NCBI RefSeq assembly: GCF_003443735.1
Contig: NZ_CP031969.1
Span: 5,766,001-5,830,000, forward strand
DNA length: 64,000 bases
DNA from: Streptomyces sp. CC0208
GTDB lineage: Bacteria > Actinomycetota > Actinomycetes > Streptomycetales > Streptomycetaceae
Direction: 5' to 3'
The translations under genes were made by a program, and so were the position numbers. Each line of letters opens with the position of its first letter. Positions within the stretch are counted from its first letter, which is position 1. Shown here one piece after another: positions 7,141-15,154 of this stretch. Below the pieces are notes generated by a model. It saw only the letters and a list, made by a program, of their open reading frames with translations. It had not been told where the DNA came from and did no database searches.

Positions 7141-8500
7141 TCTCCTCATGGACCCGGTCACCCTCAACGACCTGTTGCGGGTGGCCTCCGCCCCCGACTT
7201 CGAACGCTGGCAGCAGCAGATCCACCGCACCGGAGGCTGTGCCGACCCCATTCACTTGCAAGGTTGGACCACCCGCACCGACAAGAGCACCGGTGAGGTC
7301 CTGCACCACTACAGCACCCAAAACGAACCCGGAAGCCGGCTACGGATCGCGTGCGGCAACCGCCGCGCTTCTCGCTGCCCCTCCTGCGCCTACACCTACG
7401 CCGGCGACACTTACCACCTCATCCGAGCCGGCCTCGCCGGAGCACCGGAGCGCGACATCCCCAGCGCCGTCCGGGATCACCCGCGGGTCTTCGCAACCCT
7501 CACAGCACCCAGCTTCGGGCCCGTCCACAACCAACCTGACCACGCACGCTGCCGCTGCGGCCAACGCCACCCCGACGACGACCCCGCGATCGGCACCCCG
7601 CTTGACCTCCACACCTACGACTACGCCGCCGCCGTGCTGTTCAACAACCATGCGGGCGAGTTGTGGCAGCGCTTCACCAACCGCCTGCGCCGCGAGATCG
7701 CCGCCCGCGCCGGCCTCTCACAGCGCGAACTCAAAGAGGTCTGCCGGCTCTCCTACGGCAAGGTCGCCGAATTCCAAAAGCGCGGCGCCATCCACTTCCA
7801 TGCCGTGATCCGGCTCGACGGACCTGATGGACCCGACTCCCCGCCACCCTCCTGGGCCAGTACCGAACTGCTCACCGACGCTATCCGCGCCGCCGCCACA
7901 CACCCCTACACGAGCGTCAGTGTCCCGGCTCGCGGCGACCAACCCGCCCGCACCTTCCAGTGGGGCACGAAGCTCGACGTACAACCCGTGAAGGCGTTCG
8001 GCGACGATGACGACATCACCGAGCAGAAGGTCGCCGCCTACATCGCCAAGTACGCCACCAAGGCTGCCGAGGACACCGGCACCCTCGACCGGCGCATCGG
8101 TGAACTCGCCGAACTCGACAGCCATGGCGTCTCCGACCATGCCCGGCGTCTGATCACCGCATGCCGCGACCTCGACCCGCTCTACCCCGACCGCCGCCTC
8201 TGGGCCTGGGCCCACATGCTCGGCTTCCGCGGCCACTTCAGCTCCAAATCCCGCCGCTACTCCACCACCCTCGGCGCCCTGCGTCAGACCCGCGCCGACT
8301 ATCGCGCCGCCCAAGAACGCGCCGCCCTCGGCCTCGACGCTCGCGAGCCGGACACCGTCCTGGTCCTCGCCGACTGGCGGTACGCCGGCCACGGCCACAC
8401 CCCTGGTGAGTCCGCCCTCGCCGCCACCATTGCCTACGACCTCGCCCTCAACCGCGAAACCGCCCGCGAAGCTCTGCGCAGCGAAGGGAGCGCAGCATGA
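7133..8500 (+). CDS. repSA: Replication initiator, RepSA-like HUH endonuclease
   Basis: A 455-residue rolling-circle-type initiator that would nick the element's double-strand origin after excision. Visible marks: a CGNRRASRCPSCA zinc-type cysteine motif near residue 80; the metal-binding HUH triad in GAIHFHAVIRLDG (His222 and His224); and a YIAKY motif with Tyr303 and Tyr307 as candidate nicking tyrosines. The GTG start overlaps the ASCH gene by 8 nt and the stop overlaps xis by ATGA, so expression is coupled. The double-strand origin was not recognised but is often inside or near this gene. Confidence 0.88.
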   Translation: MSDLLMDPVTLNDLLRVASAPDFERWQQQIHRTGGCADPIHLQGWTTRTDKSTGEVLHHYSTQNEPGSRLRIACGNRRASRCPSCAYTYAGDTYHLIRAGLAGAPERDIPSAVRDHPRVFATLTAPSFGPVHNQPDHARCRCGQRHPDDDPAIGTPLDLHTYDYAAAVLFNNHAGELWQRFTNRLRREIAARAGLSQRELKEVCRLSYGKVAEFQKRGAIHFHAVIRLDGPDGPDSPPPSWASTELLTDAIRAAATHPYTSVSVPARGDQPARTFQWGTKLDVQPVKAFGDDDDITEQKVAAYIAKYATKAAEDTGTLDRRIGELAELDSHGVSDHARRLITACRDLDPLYPDRRLWAWAHMLGFRGHFSSKSRRYSTTLGALRQTRADYRAAQERAALGLDAREPDTVLVLADWRYAGHGHTPGESALAATIAYDLALNRETAREALRSEGSAA

Positions 8501-8694
8501 CCACGGCCCTCCGAACACGCAACATGCTCACCCTCGCTGAGGTGTGTGAAGAGCTGAAGATCTCGCGCTCGACCTTCTACGACTGGCGAGCCAAGAGGCG
8601 TGCGCCGCGCTGTATCAAGCTCCCGAACGGGGATCTTCGGATACGGCGGAGCGACCTCGACATCTGGCTTGATGACCGTGAGGACGCCGCCTGA
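8497..8694 (+). CDS. xis: Excisionase, MerR-type helix-turn-helix
   Basis: A 65-residue DNA-binding protein with the AlpA/Xis helix-turn-helix LTLAEVCEELKISRSTFYDW and a wing around LPNGDLRIRRSDLDIWL. In AICEs this protein bends DNA at att and turns the integrase toward excision. Overlapping start and stop codons on both sides (ATGA with rep, TGATG with int) place it in a tightly coupled rep-xis-int unit, as in pSAM2. Confidence 0.9.
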   Translation: MTTALRTRNMLTLAEVCEELKISRSTFYDWRAKRRAPRCIKLPNGDLRIRRSDLDIWLDDREDAA

Positions 8695-10088
8695 TGGAGA
8701 CGACATACGACGTCAAGATCTACAAGATCCTCACGTACAAGGGCGCCCGCAAGACCACGTACACCGTGCGCTGGGTGGTCGCCGGTAAGCGCTGGCGTGA
8801 GCCCTTCGACACCGTCGCGCTCGCTGAGGGCTTTCGCTCCGAACTGATCCAAGCCACGGGCAAGGGCGAAGCCTTCGTCATCGCTACCGGGCTGCCGGTC
8901 TCCCACCGTTCCAAGTCGGCCGCGATGAGCTGGTACAAGTTCGCCGTTCAGTATGTCGATGCGCGCTGGTCCCAACTTGGCGGCAACAGCCGCAAGAACA
9001 CCGCCAAGACCCTCACGGCGGCCACCATTGCCCTGCTCCGCGCCAAGCCCACCCAGTTCGATCCCATGGCCGTGCGCACAGCGTTGCGAGAGTGGGCGTT
9101 CAACGCGAATCGCCGGCCGGATGCTCCGCGGGACGTGGCGGCCATCCTGCGATGGGTGGAGCGGAACTCCCTTCCTGTCTCGGTCTGGGAGGACCCGGAG
9201 AAGGTCGACGACGTCCTACGGGCCATGGACACGCGGCTCGACGGCAAGCAGGCGGCAGCGTGGTCCCGCAAACGCCACCGCCGAATCCTCAACGTCGTCA
9301 TGAGGTACGCCATCAGGCGGCGGATCCTGCGGACCAACCCCCTCCCCAAGGGCAAGGAGGCGACGACAGCCACCAAGACCAGCAACGCCGTTGACAAGCG
9401 CAGTTTGATGAACGCCGATCAGGCGGCAGCGCTCCTCGACTGGATCCGTCGGCGTCCGCGGGGAGGCAAGCGTCTGCACGCCTTCTTTGCCACGCTGTAC
9501 TACTGCGGACCGCGCCCCGAAGAGGCTGTCGCCATGCGCGTGCGGGACGTGCGCCTGCCCGACGTCGACGCTGACGACCAGTGGTGCGAACTGATGATCC
9601 ACACCGCGACTCCCGAAGTCGGCAAGCAATGGACCGACACGGGAGAGATTCACGAACGGCGCGACCTCAAGGGCCGTGCTGAAGGGGACACACGCACGGT
9701 GCCGGGCCATCCCGCGCTGACGCGCATCCTGCGGCAGCACATCGAAGACGAAGGGCTCAAGCCGGGTGATCTTCTCTTCCAGGGTGAGAACGGCAGCATC
9801 CTCGCGGGCTCCGTGATCCGACGGGCCTGGCGCAGCGCTCGTCAGGCGGTCTTGGCTCCGCACGTCTTCGACTCGCCGACCGGCAAACGCGTGTACGACA
9901 ACCGGCACACCCGCCTCACCAAATGGCTGAACGACGGGATCCCACCCGCGCAGGTCGCCGAGTGGGCCGGCAACAGTGTGCCCGTGCTGCTGGCCACATA
10001 CGCCCGGTGTGTCGACGGACAACTGCCGGACCTGAAGAAGCGACTTGAAGCCGCCGGCGACCTCCCCGAGCCGCCCGACGCTGGTTGA
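8694..10088 (+). CDS. int: Tyrosine-recombinase integrase
   Basis: A 464-residue site-specific recombinase that would insert the element at the nearby tRNA-Arg gene. It has an N-terminal arm-binding part, a SAM-like core-binding domain (about 75-175) and a catalytic domain (about 235-450). Catalytic residues visible: the first Arg in CGPRPEEA, Arg in YDNRHTRL, and the nucleophile Tyr436 in LLATYARC. Asn427 stands where most relatives have His (AGNSV instead of AGHSV). It ends about 180 bp from the tRNA 3' end, the standard int-att spacing. Confidence 0.92.
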   Translation: METTYDVKIYKILTYKGARKTTYTVRWVVAGKRWREPFDTVALAEGFRSELIQATGKGEAFVIATGLPVSHRSKSAAMSWYKFAVQYVDARWSQLGGNSRKNTAKTLTAATIALLRAKPTQFDPMAVRTALREWAFNANRRPDAPRDVAAILRWVERNSLPVSVWEDPEKVDDVLRAMDTRLDGKQAAAWSRKRHRRILNVVMRYAIRRRILRTNPLPKGKEATTATKTSNAVDKRSLMNADQAAALLDWIRRRPRGGKRLHAFFATLYYCGPRPEEAVAMRVRDVRLPDVDADDQWCELMIHTATPEVGKQWTDTGEIHERRDLKGRAEGDTRTVPGHPALTRILRQHIEDEGLKPGDLLFQGENGSILAGSVIRRAWRSARQAVLAPHVFDSPTGKRVYDNRHTRLTKWLNDGIPPAQVAEWAGNSVPVLLATYARCVDGQLPDLKKRLEAAGDLPEPPDAG

Positions 10089-10155
10089 TCTTCGGCCAAA
10101 GAACTTCGACACGTATTCGACACAGCCACCCGCAAAAACCCGGTGACAGCCGGAC

Positions 10156-10199
10156 AGCCCCGGAGTCCTCCCTTGATCGGCAGGGGAGTGCCCGGGGCT
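10156..10199. terminator. Stem-loop downstream of int
   Basis: AGCCCCGG (10156-10163) pairs perfectly with CCGGGGCT (10192-10199), with further inner pairing between CTCCC and GGGAG. It begins 68 bp after the int stop. No T-run follows on the + strand, so it is either a Streptomyces-style U-less terminator for int or part of the att/integrase arm-site region. Confidence 0.5.
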
Positions 10200-10230
10200 T
10201 CGTCGTGTCGAGCGATACCCGCTCTGAGCA

Positions 10231-10257
10231 GCAAAAACGCCCTCCCGAAGGAGGGCG
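10231..10257 (-). terminator. Rho-independent terminator of tRNA-Arg
   Basis: On the minus strand CGCCCTCC-TTCG-GGAGGGCG (stem arms 10250-10257 and 10238-10245) is followed at once by TTTTT. The ultrastable TTCG loop and U-run make a strong intrinsic terminator just 10 bp beyond the tRNA 3' end. Confidence 0.88.
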
Positions 10258-10312
10258 GAGACTGTGCGCCCCCGGCAGGACTCGAACCTGCGGCCAAGCG
10301 CTTAGAAGGCGC
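10258..10312. other. Probable attachment junction of the AICE
   Basis: AICE integrases recombine within the 3' half of a tRNA gene, from about the anticodon loop through the T-arm to the discriminator. Here that part of tRNA-Arg(TCT) directly abuts the integrase side, so the right att junction should fall in this interval. The exact crossover cannot be set because no partner repeat of the tRNA 3' end was seen in the left part of the window. Confidence 0.5.
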
Positions 10313-10339
10313 CTGCTCTATCCACTGAGCTACGGGGGC
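10267..10339 (-). tRNA. tRNA-Arg (anticodon TCT)
   Basis: A 73-nt cloverleaf on the minus strand: acceptor GCCCCCG pairing with CGGGGGC, D-arm GCTCAGTGGATAGAGC, anticodon arm GGCGC-CTTCTAA-GCGCT giving anticodon TCT (reads AGA), and T-arm GCAGG-TTCGAGT-CCTGC. No CCA is encoded, as is usual in Streptomyces. The 3' half faces the integrase gene, so this gene supplies the attB core and is restored by the integrated element. Confidence 0.95.
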
Positions 10340-10662
10340 CGGGTGTGGTGGCCTCTGTCTTGGGGTGCCCGGGTGTGGGCCGTTCCGTGACGTTGCCGGG
10401 GACAAGGATAGGGCTCCTGCGACCTTGTCCCTGTTGCTTCGCCTCCGTGGCTCGATGTGGAGGTTCAGTGAAGCGGTCCTGATAATCGCAGGCAGGTACG
10501 AATCGTGCATCGCTTTTGGCGCCTGGCGCACCGGGTGTTGTGCACTCGTTATGCCTGGACTGTGCCTGCGTCCCAGTCGTCCCTTCCGTCCCTTGTGTCC
10601 GGTCGGCGCGCAGACATAGCCATATGCTTCAGAATTCCCCTAAAATTGGGCATTCTTCACAT
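10340..10662. other. Intergenic region between tRNA-Arg and the GTPase pair
   Basis: No gene is supported here. The stretch holds the promoter of the leftward tRNA and that of the rightward GTPase operon. I could not pick clear -35/-10 elements. The part near 10621-10655 is locally A+T-rich, compatible with a promoter for the GTPase operon. Confidence 0.45.
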
Positions 10663-12270
10663 GTGGTGACCTTGGACGTACGGCCTCAGCTGCTCGACGC
10701 ACTCTCCGCCCTGCGCGACCGTGTCGCCGCCGCACGCTTCCCGCTGCCCCTGGCGGGGGCCCCACGCGCGCGTGCCAACCGCGACGAACTGCTCGCCCAG
10801 CTCGACGACTATCTGGTGCCCCGGTTGAGGGACCCCGAAGCGCCGCTGCTGGCCGTGGTGGGCGGTTCCACCGGTGCCGGCAAGTCGACCCTCGTCAACT
10901 CCCTTGTGGGGCGGCGGGTGAGTGAGGCGGGCGTGCTGCGGCCCACCACCCGGACACCGGTGCTGGTCTGCCATCCGGAGGACCATCACTGGTTCAGCGG
11001 AATGCGCGTACTGCCCGACCTCACCCGCGTGTGGGTGCCCCACCACGAGCCCGGCGACGAACTCCTGCTGCCCGGCGAGAACCCCGCGCGCGTGCTGCGC
11101 GTCGAGACCGCCGACACCCTCCCGCCGGGCCTCGCGCTCCTGGACGCGCCCGACGTCGACTCCCTGGTGGCCGACAACCGCACACTCGCCGCCGAACTCA
11201 TCTGCGCCGCCGACGTCTGGATCATGGTCACCACGGCCGCCCGCTACGCCGACGCCGTCCCCTGGCATCTCCTGCGCACCGCCAAGGAGTACGACGCCAC
11301 GCTCGTGACCGTCCTCGACCGGGTGCCGCACCAGGTCGTCTCCGAGGTCTCGCGGCAGTACGGCGCCCTGCTCGCCAAGGCGGGCCTCGGCGACGTGCCC
11401 CGGTTCACGGTGCCGGAGCTGCCCGAGTCGGCCTGGGGCGGAGGGCTGTTGCCGGCCACCGCCGTGGCATCGCTGCGGACCTGGCTGGTCCACCAGGCGC
11501 AGGACCCCGCGGCCCGGCAGCACGCCGTCGCCCGTACGGCCCACGGTGTCCTCGCCTCCCTCAAGTCCCGGATGCCCGAGCTGGCCGCCGCGGCCGCCGC
11601 CCAGTACGCGGCCGCGCTACGGCTCACCAGCGCCGTCGAAGGGGCGTACGACAGCGAGTACGCGCGCGTGCGGGGGCGGCTCCAGGCCGGCGCCGTGCTC
11701 GCGGGTGACGCCCTCAAGCGCTGGCGGGCCTTCCCCCTCGACTGCACCGCCGCGGAGCTCCTGGACGCCCTGGTGGAGAGCCTGGGCGCACTCCTGCTGT
11801 GCGCGGTCGCCGCCGCCGACGAGCGTGCCGACGAGGCCTGGCGGCGTGAACCGGCCGCGGCCGCGCCGGAACTGACGAACCGTGACCCGACCGCGGAGAG
11901 CGCCGAACACCGGATCGGGATGGCCGTACGGCGCTGGCGGCGGGAGCTGGAGGAGTACGCCGAGGAGGAGATCCGCGACCTCGACCGCGGGGTCGCACCC
12001 GACCCGGAGACGGTCGCCGCGCTCGTCGCCACCGCACTCCTTGGCGGACGCCGGGCGCGGGTCGCCGGTGAGGGGCTCGCCGAGCGGATCGGCGCCCACG
12101 GGGCCCTGCGGCTGCGCGACCGGGGCGGACGGCTGCTCGCCGAGCACCTCGACCGGGTCGTGCACACCGAACGCGAGCGCCGGCTCGCCCCGCTCGACGC
12201 ACTCGACGTACACCCCGAACCCCAGGCCGAACTCATCGCCGCGCTGTCCGTACTGCAGAAGGAGAGGTGA
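10663..12270 (+). CDS. Dynamin-like/YfjP-type GTPase, first of a pair
   Basis: A P-loop GTPase of about 535 residues: VVGGSTGAGKST (Walker A, near residue 65-76), a switch-type RPTTRTPVLV, LALLDAPDVDS as the G3 DxxG-like motif, and LVTVLDRVP near the G4 position. The C-terminal half is helical and Arg/Glu-rich. Start is uncertain: GTG at 10663 begins VVTLDVRPQLL, while an ATG at 10624 would add 13 residues; neither has a good ribosome site. The stop is 3 nt before the next GTPase, which has an AAGGAGAGG site inside this gene. Cellular role unknown. Confidence 0.85.
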   Translation: MVTLDVRPQLLDALSALRDRVAAARFPLPLAGAPRARANRDELLAQLDDYLVPRLRDPEAPLLAVVGGSTGAGKSTLVNSLVGRRVSEAGVLRPTTRTPVLVCHPEDHHWFSGMRVLPDLTRVWVPHHEPGDELLLPGENPARVLRVETADTLPPGLALLDAPDVDSLVADNRTLAAELICAADVWIMVTTAARYADAVPWHLLRTAKEYDATLVTVLDRVPHQVVSEVSRQYGALLAKAGLGDVPRFTVPELPESAWGGGLLPATAVASLRTWLVHQAQDPAARQHAVARTAHGVLASLKSRMPELAAAAAAQYAAALRLTSAVEGAYDSEYARVRGRLQAGAVLAGDALKRWRAFPLDCTAAELLDALVESLGALLLCAVAAADERADEAWRREPAAAAPELTNRDPTAESAEHRIGMAVRRWRRELEEYAEEEIRDLDRGVAPDPETVAALVATALLGGRRARVAGEGLAERIGAHGALRLRDRGGRLLAEHLDRVVHTERERRLAPLDALDVHPEPQAELIAALSVLQKER

Positions 12271-12273
12271 CCG

Positions 12274-14214
12274 ATGACCGCCGTCACGGATCAGGACCAC
12301 ACGGAGCGGGCGGGGGACGCCGGACCGGAGAACGGGGAGGGGACGGTCGAGGAACCCGTGGAGGGCGACGCGGACATGGGCGGGAAGGACGGGCACACGC
12401 GCGTGGAGAGTGCACAGGGCGGTCCCGCGCGGGCGGGAGCGGGGCAGCGGCGCGCGCGGGAGGAACCCGCACACGCGCGCGGAGAGGCCGGGGAATCCCC
12501 CGACGGGCCGGTCGACGCCGACGCCGACGCCGCGGGCGGCTGGGACGACGGGCTCATCGCACGCCGGGTCACCGCGGAAACCGAGCAGGCCGCTGCCGTG
12601 GAGGTCCGTGGTCCCAACGCCCCACCCCCGGCCCCGCTCACGTACGACGGCCCCCTGCGCTCCCGTCTGGACGCGCTGCGGGAGCTGGTCGGGCTCTCGC
12701 GGGCCCGGCTCGACAGCCGGACGCTCGCCGAGGCCGGCCAGGTCCTGGACGAGGCGGCCGCCCGGCGCAGGCTCTCCGGGCAGCACACCGTCGTCGCCAT
12801 CGCCGGCGCGACGGGCAGCGGCAAGTCGCAGCTGTTCAACACGCTCGCCGGAGTGGCCATCTCGGAGACCGGCGTACGCCGGCCCACCACCGCCGCGCCG
12901 ATCGCGTGCAGTTGGAGCGACGGTTCGGCGAGTCTCATCGAACGGCTCGGCATCCCGCCCCGGTTGCGGCGACGCCCGCTGCAGAGCGCCGAGTCGGAGG
13001 CACAGTTGCGCGGGCTCGTCCTCATCGACCTGCCCGACCACGACTCGGCGGCCGTTCAGCACCGCGAGCACGTGGACCGGATCCTGGCGCTCGTCGACGC
13101 CGTCATCTGGGTCGTCGACCCCGAGAAGTACGCCGACGCGATGCTGCACGAGCGCTATCTGCGCCCCATGGCGGGCCACGCGGAGGTCATGTTCATCGTC
13201 CTCAACCAGATCGACCGGCTGCCCGGGGAGGCCGCCGAGCAGGTCCTCGACGATCTGCGGCGGCTGCTGGACGAGGACGGGATCGCCCTTGGGGAGTACG
13301 GCGAACCGGGCGCGACCGTGCTCGCGCTGTCGGCGCTCACCGGGGACGGCATCGGTGAACTGCGGGAGGCGCTCGGTCAGTTCGTGGCGGAGCGCGGGGC
13401 TCCCGCGCGGCGGATCGCGGCCGACGTGGACGCGGCGGCCTGGCGGCTGCGGCCCGTGTACGCGACGGGCCGGCGCACCGGGCTGAGCGAGGAGGCGCGC
13501 GACGACTTCGCCGCCCGGCTCGCGGACGCGGTCGGTGCCACCGCGGCGGGCGAGGCGGCCGAACGCGCCTGGCTGCGCAACGCCAACCGCGCGTGCGGGA
13601 CGCCCTGGCTGCGGCTGTGGCGCTGGTACCAGGACCGGCGCGAACCTGCCACGGGACGGCTGCCGTTGCGCGCCCACCCCGACGAGGAGGCGACCGCGCG
13701 GCAGCGTGTCGAGCAGGCCGTACGGACGCTCGCCGACCGGGCCTCGGCGGGACTGCCCGCGCCGTGGGCGCAGGCGGTGCGTGAGGCGGCCGTACGCGGC
13801 TCCCAGGGGCTGCCCGAGGCGCTGGACGAGCTGACGGCGAGGGCCGGGCTGCCGCCGGGCCGTCCGCCGCGTCCGGGCTGGTGGCCGGCGGCGGTGCTGG
13901 CTCAGGCGTCCATGACGCTCCTTCAAGTCGCCGGCGGACTCTGGCTGGTGGGCCAGATCGTCGGGGTCATGGCGCCGAACCTGGGGGTTCCGGTGCTGCT
14001 GATGGTGGCCGGCATCATCGGCGGCCCGCTCGTCGAGTGGAGCTGCCGGATGGCGGCGCGCGGGCCCGCGCGCCGGTACGGCGTGGAGGCGGAACGGCGG
14101 TTGCGGGAGGCGGCGTCCGGGTGCGGACGGGCGCGGGTGCTGGATCCGGTCGCGGCGGAGCTGCTGCGTTATCGGGAGGTTCGGGAGCAGTACGGCAGGG
14201 TCGTCGGGGTGTGA
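12274..14214 (+). CDS. Membrane-associated P-loop GTPase, second of the pair
   Basis: A 646-residue protein. The first about 110 residues are acidic and low-complexity. The GTPase domain follows, with GATGSGKSQLFNTL (about 178-191), VLIDLPDHDS (G3), and LNQIDRLPGE (G4 NxxD-like). Near the C-terminus (about 545-595) two hydrophobic segments (VAGGLWLVGQIVGVM; VLLMVAGIIGGPLVEW) would anchor it to the membrane, as in YcjF/dynamin-like proteins. Cotranscribed with the soluble GTPase, so they may act as a hetero-pair on membrane or chromosome. ssbB lies just downstream. Confidence 0.87.
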   Translation: MTAVTDQDHTERAGDAGPENGEGTVEEPVEGDADMGGKDGHTRVESAQGGPARAGAGQRRAREEPAHARGEAGESPDGPVDADADAAGGWDDGLIARRVTAETEQAAAVEVRGPNAPPPAPLTYDGPLRSRLDALRELVGLSRARLDSRTLAEAGQVLDEAAARRRLSGQHTVVAIAGATGSGKSQLFNTLAGVAISETGVRRPTTAAPIACSWSDGSASLIERLGIPPRLRRRPLQSAESEAQLRGLVLIDLPDHDSAAVQHREHVDRILALVDAVIWVVDPEKYADAMLHERYLRPMAGHAEVMFIVLNQIDRLPGEAAEQVLDDLRRLLDEDGIALGEYGEPGATVLALSALTGDGIGELREALGQFVAERGAPARRIAADVDAAAWRLRPVYATGRRTGLSEEARDDFAARLADAVGATAAGEAAERAWLRNANRACGTPWLRLWRWYQDRREPATGRLPLRAHPDEEATARQRVEQAVRTLADRASAGLPAPWAQAVREAAVRGSQGLPEALDELTARAGLPPGRPPRPGWWPAAVLAQASMTLLQVAGGLWLVGQIVGVMAPNLGVPVLLMVAGIIGGPLVEWSCRMAARGPARRYGVEAERRLREAASGCGRARVLDPVAAELLRYREVREQYGRVVGV

Positions 14215-14222
14215 CGGGCGGT

Positions 14223-14285
14223 CCTGTGGACCGGGTCCCTCGTTCGGGTGGCGGAGTTTTCCACAACCCGGGGACGGTCCACAGG
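14223..14285. repeat. Inverted repeat with DnaA-box-like sequences
   Basis: CCTGTGGACCG (14223-14233) and CGGTCCACAGG (14275-14285) are perfect inverted 11-mers. Between them is TTTTCCACA (14257-14265), close to the Streptomyces DnaA box TTGTCCACA; the arms themselves contain GTCCACA. It lies between the GTPase stop and ssbB. It may be a terminator, a regulatory hairpin for ssbB, or a small DnaA-binding cluster. Confidence 0.5.
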
Positions 14286-14410
14286 GCGCAGCGGGCTCGG
14301 CCCGGCGGAGGCAGTCTGGCTTCGCGGCGATCGCGGTGACGTGGTCGGCACGCAGACAGCAGCAGCCGTACGGGACGGGCCCGTACGCATGTCCGGGAGG
14401 GGTTCCAGCG

Positions 14411-14872
14411 ATGAACGAGACCATGATCTGCGCGGTGGGCAACGTGGCGACACAGCCGGTGTACCGGGAGTTGGCGACGGGTGCGTCGGTGCGGTTCCGG
14501 CTGGCGGCGACGGCGCGCTATCTGGACCGCGAGAAGAACGAATGGACGGACGGGCACACCAACTTCTTCACGGTGTGGGCCAATCGCCAGCTCGCCACCA
14601 ACGTGGCCGGGTCGATCAACGTGGGTGATCCGGTGGTCGTGCAGGGCCGGTTGAAGGTGCGTTCGGAGACGCGTGAGGGGCAGTCGGCCTGGACCTCGGC
14701 CGACATCGACGCGGTGGCGATCGGCCATGACCTCGCGCGCGGCACCTCGGCCTTCCGGCGCACCCAGCGACCGGAGAACACCGTCGCGGGGTCGACCACG
14801 CAGCCGGAGCCTGCCTGGGAGACACCGTCGGGCGAGGCCGCGGACCGACAGGAACCCGTCGCGGTGACGTGA
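14411..14872 (+). CDS. ssbB: Single-stranded DNA-binding protein, SsbB paralogue
   Basis: A 153-residue protein with one OB-fold (residues 1-110: NETMICAVGNVATQPVYREL, then FFTVWANRQLATNVAGSINVGDPVVVQGRLKVRS). The C-terminus is short and lacks the acidic DDDxPF tip by which SsbA recruits repair proteins. This is the form of Streptomyces SsbB, implicated in chromosome segregation during sporulation rather than replication. GGGAGG precedes the ATG. The preceding operon encodes two GTPases, a neighbourhood I remember as conserved around SCO2683. Confidence 0.87.
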   Translation: MNETMICAVGNVATQPVYRELATGASVRFRLAATARYLDREKNEWTDGHTNFFTVWANRQLATNVAGSINVGDPVVVQGRLKVRSETREGQSAWTSADIDAVAIGHDLARGTSAFRRTQRPENTVAGSTTQPEPAWETPSGEAADRQEPVAVT

Positions 14873-14923
14873 CGCCGACGGGGGCGAGGCGGCTCCGATC
14901 TCGGCGCCGCCTGACCGAAGTGC

Positions 14924-14975
14924 GGCTTATCGGCGAATGCGTTCCGGATGACTCCGGTCGATTTGTCGATAAGCC
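14924..14975. terminator. Long double hairpin after ssbB
   Basis: GGCTTATCGGCGAAT (14924-14938) pairs at 13 of 15 positions with the 3' arm 14961-14975, and inside lies a second perfect hairpin CCGGA-TGAC-TCCGG (14944-14957). It begins 52 bp after the ssbB stop and lies 180 bp before the thioester-protein gene. No U-run follows. Terminator of ssbB is the simplest reading; a structured leader element for the downstream gene is the alternative. Confidence 0.55.
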
Positions 14976-15154
14976 ATACGGGTGGAAGGCCGTGGCGATA
15001 ACGATTCCGAGTCGGATCGATCTTCCGACCGCATCCCCGGGAAGAGGGGGGCGGCCGCGTCCCTAGGATGCCGAACACAGCTCCCGGGGCTACTGATTCT
15101 GCTGGTGGGACCACCAGCCCGCTCGACAACGGGGCCTGCTCGAAGGGGAATTCC

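Noticed and set aside
11617..14442. Very long minus-strand open frame (about 940 codons) opposite the GTPase pair
   Set aside because: It is an antisense shadow: the plus-strand frames have P-loops, coupled starts and ribosome sites, while this frame is Arg/Pro/Gly-rich without motifs.
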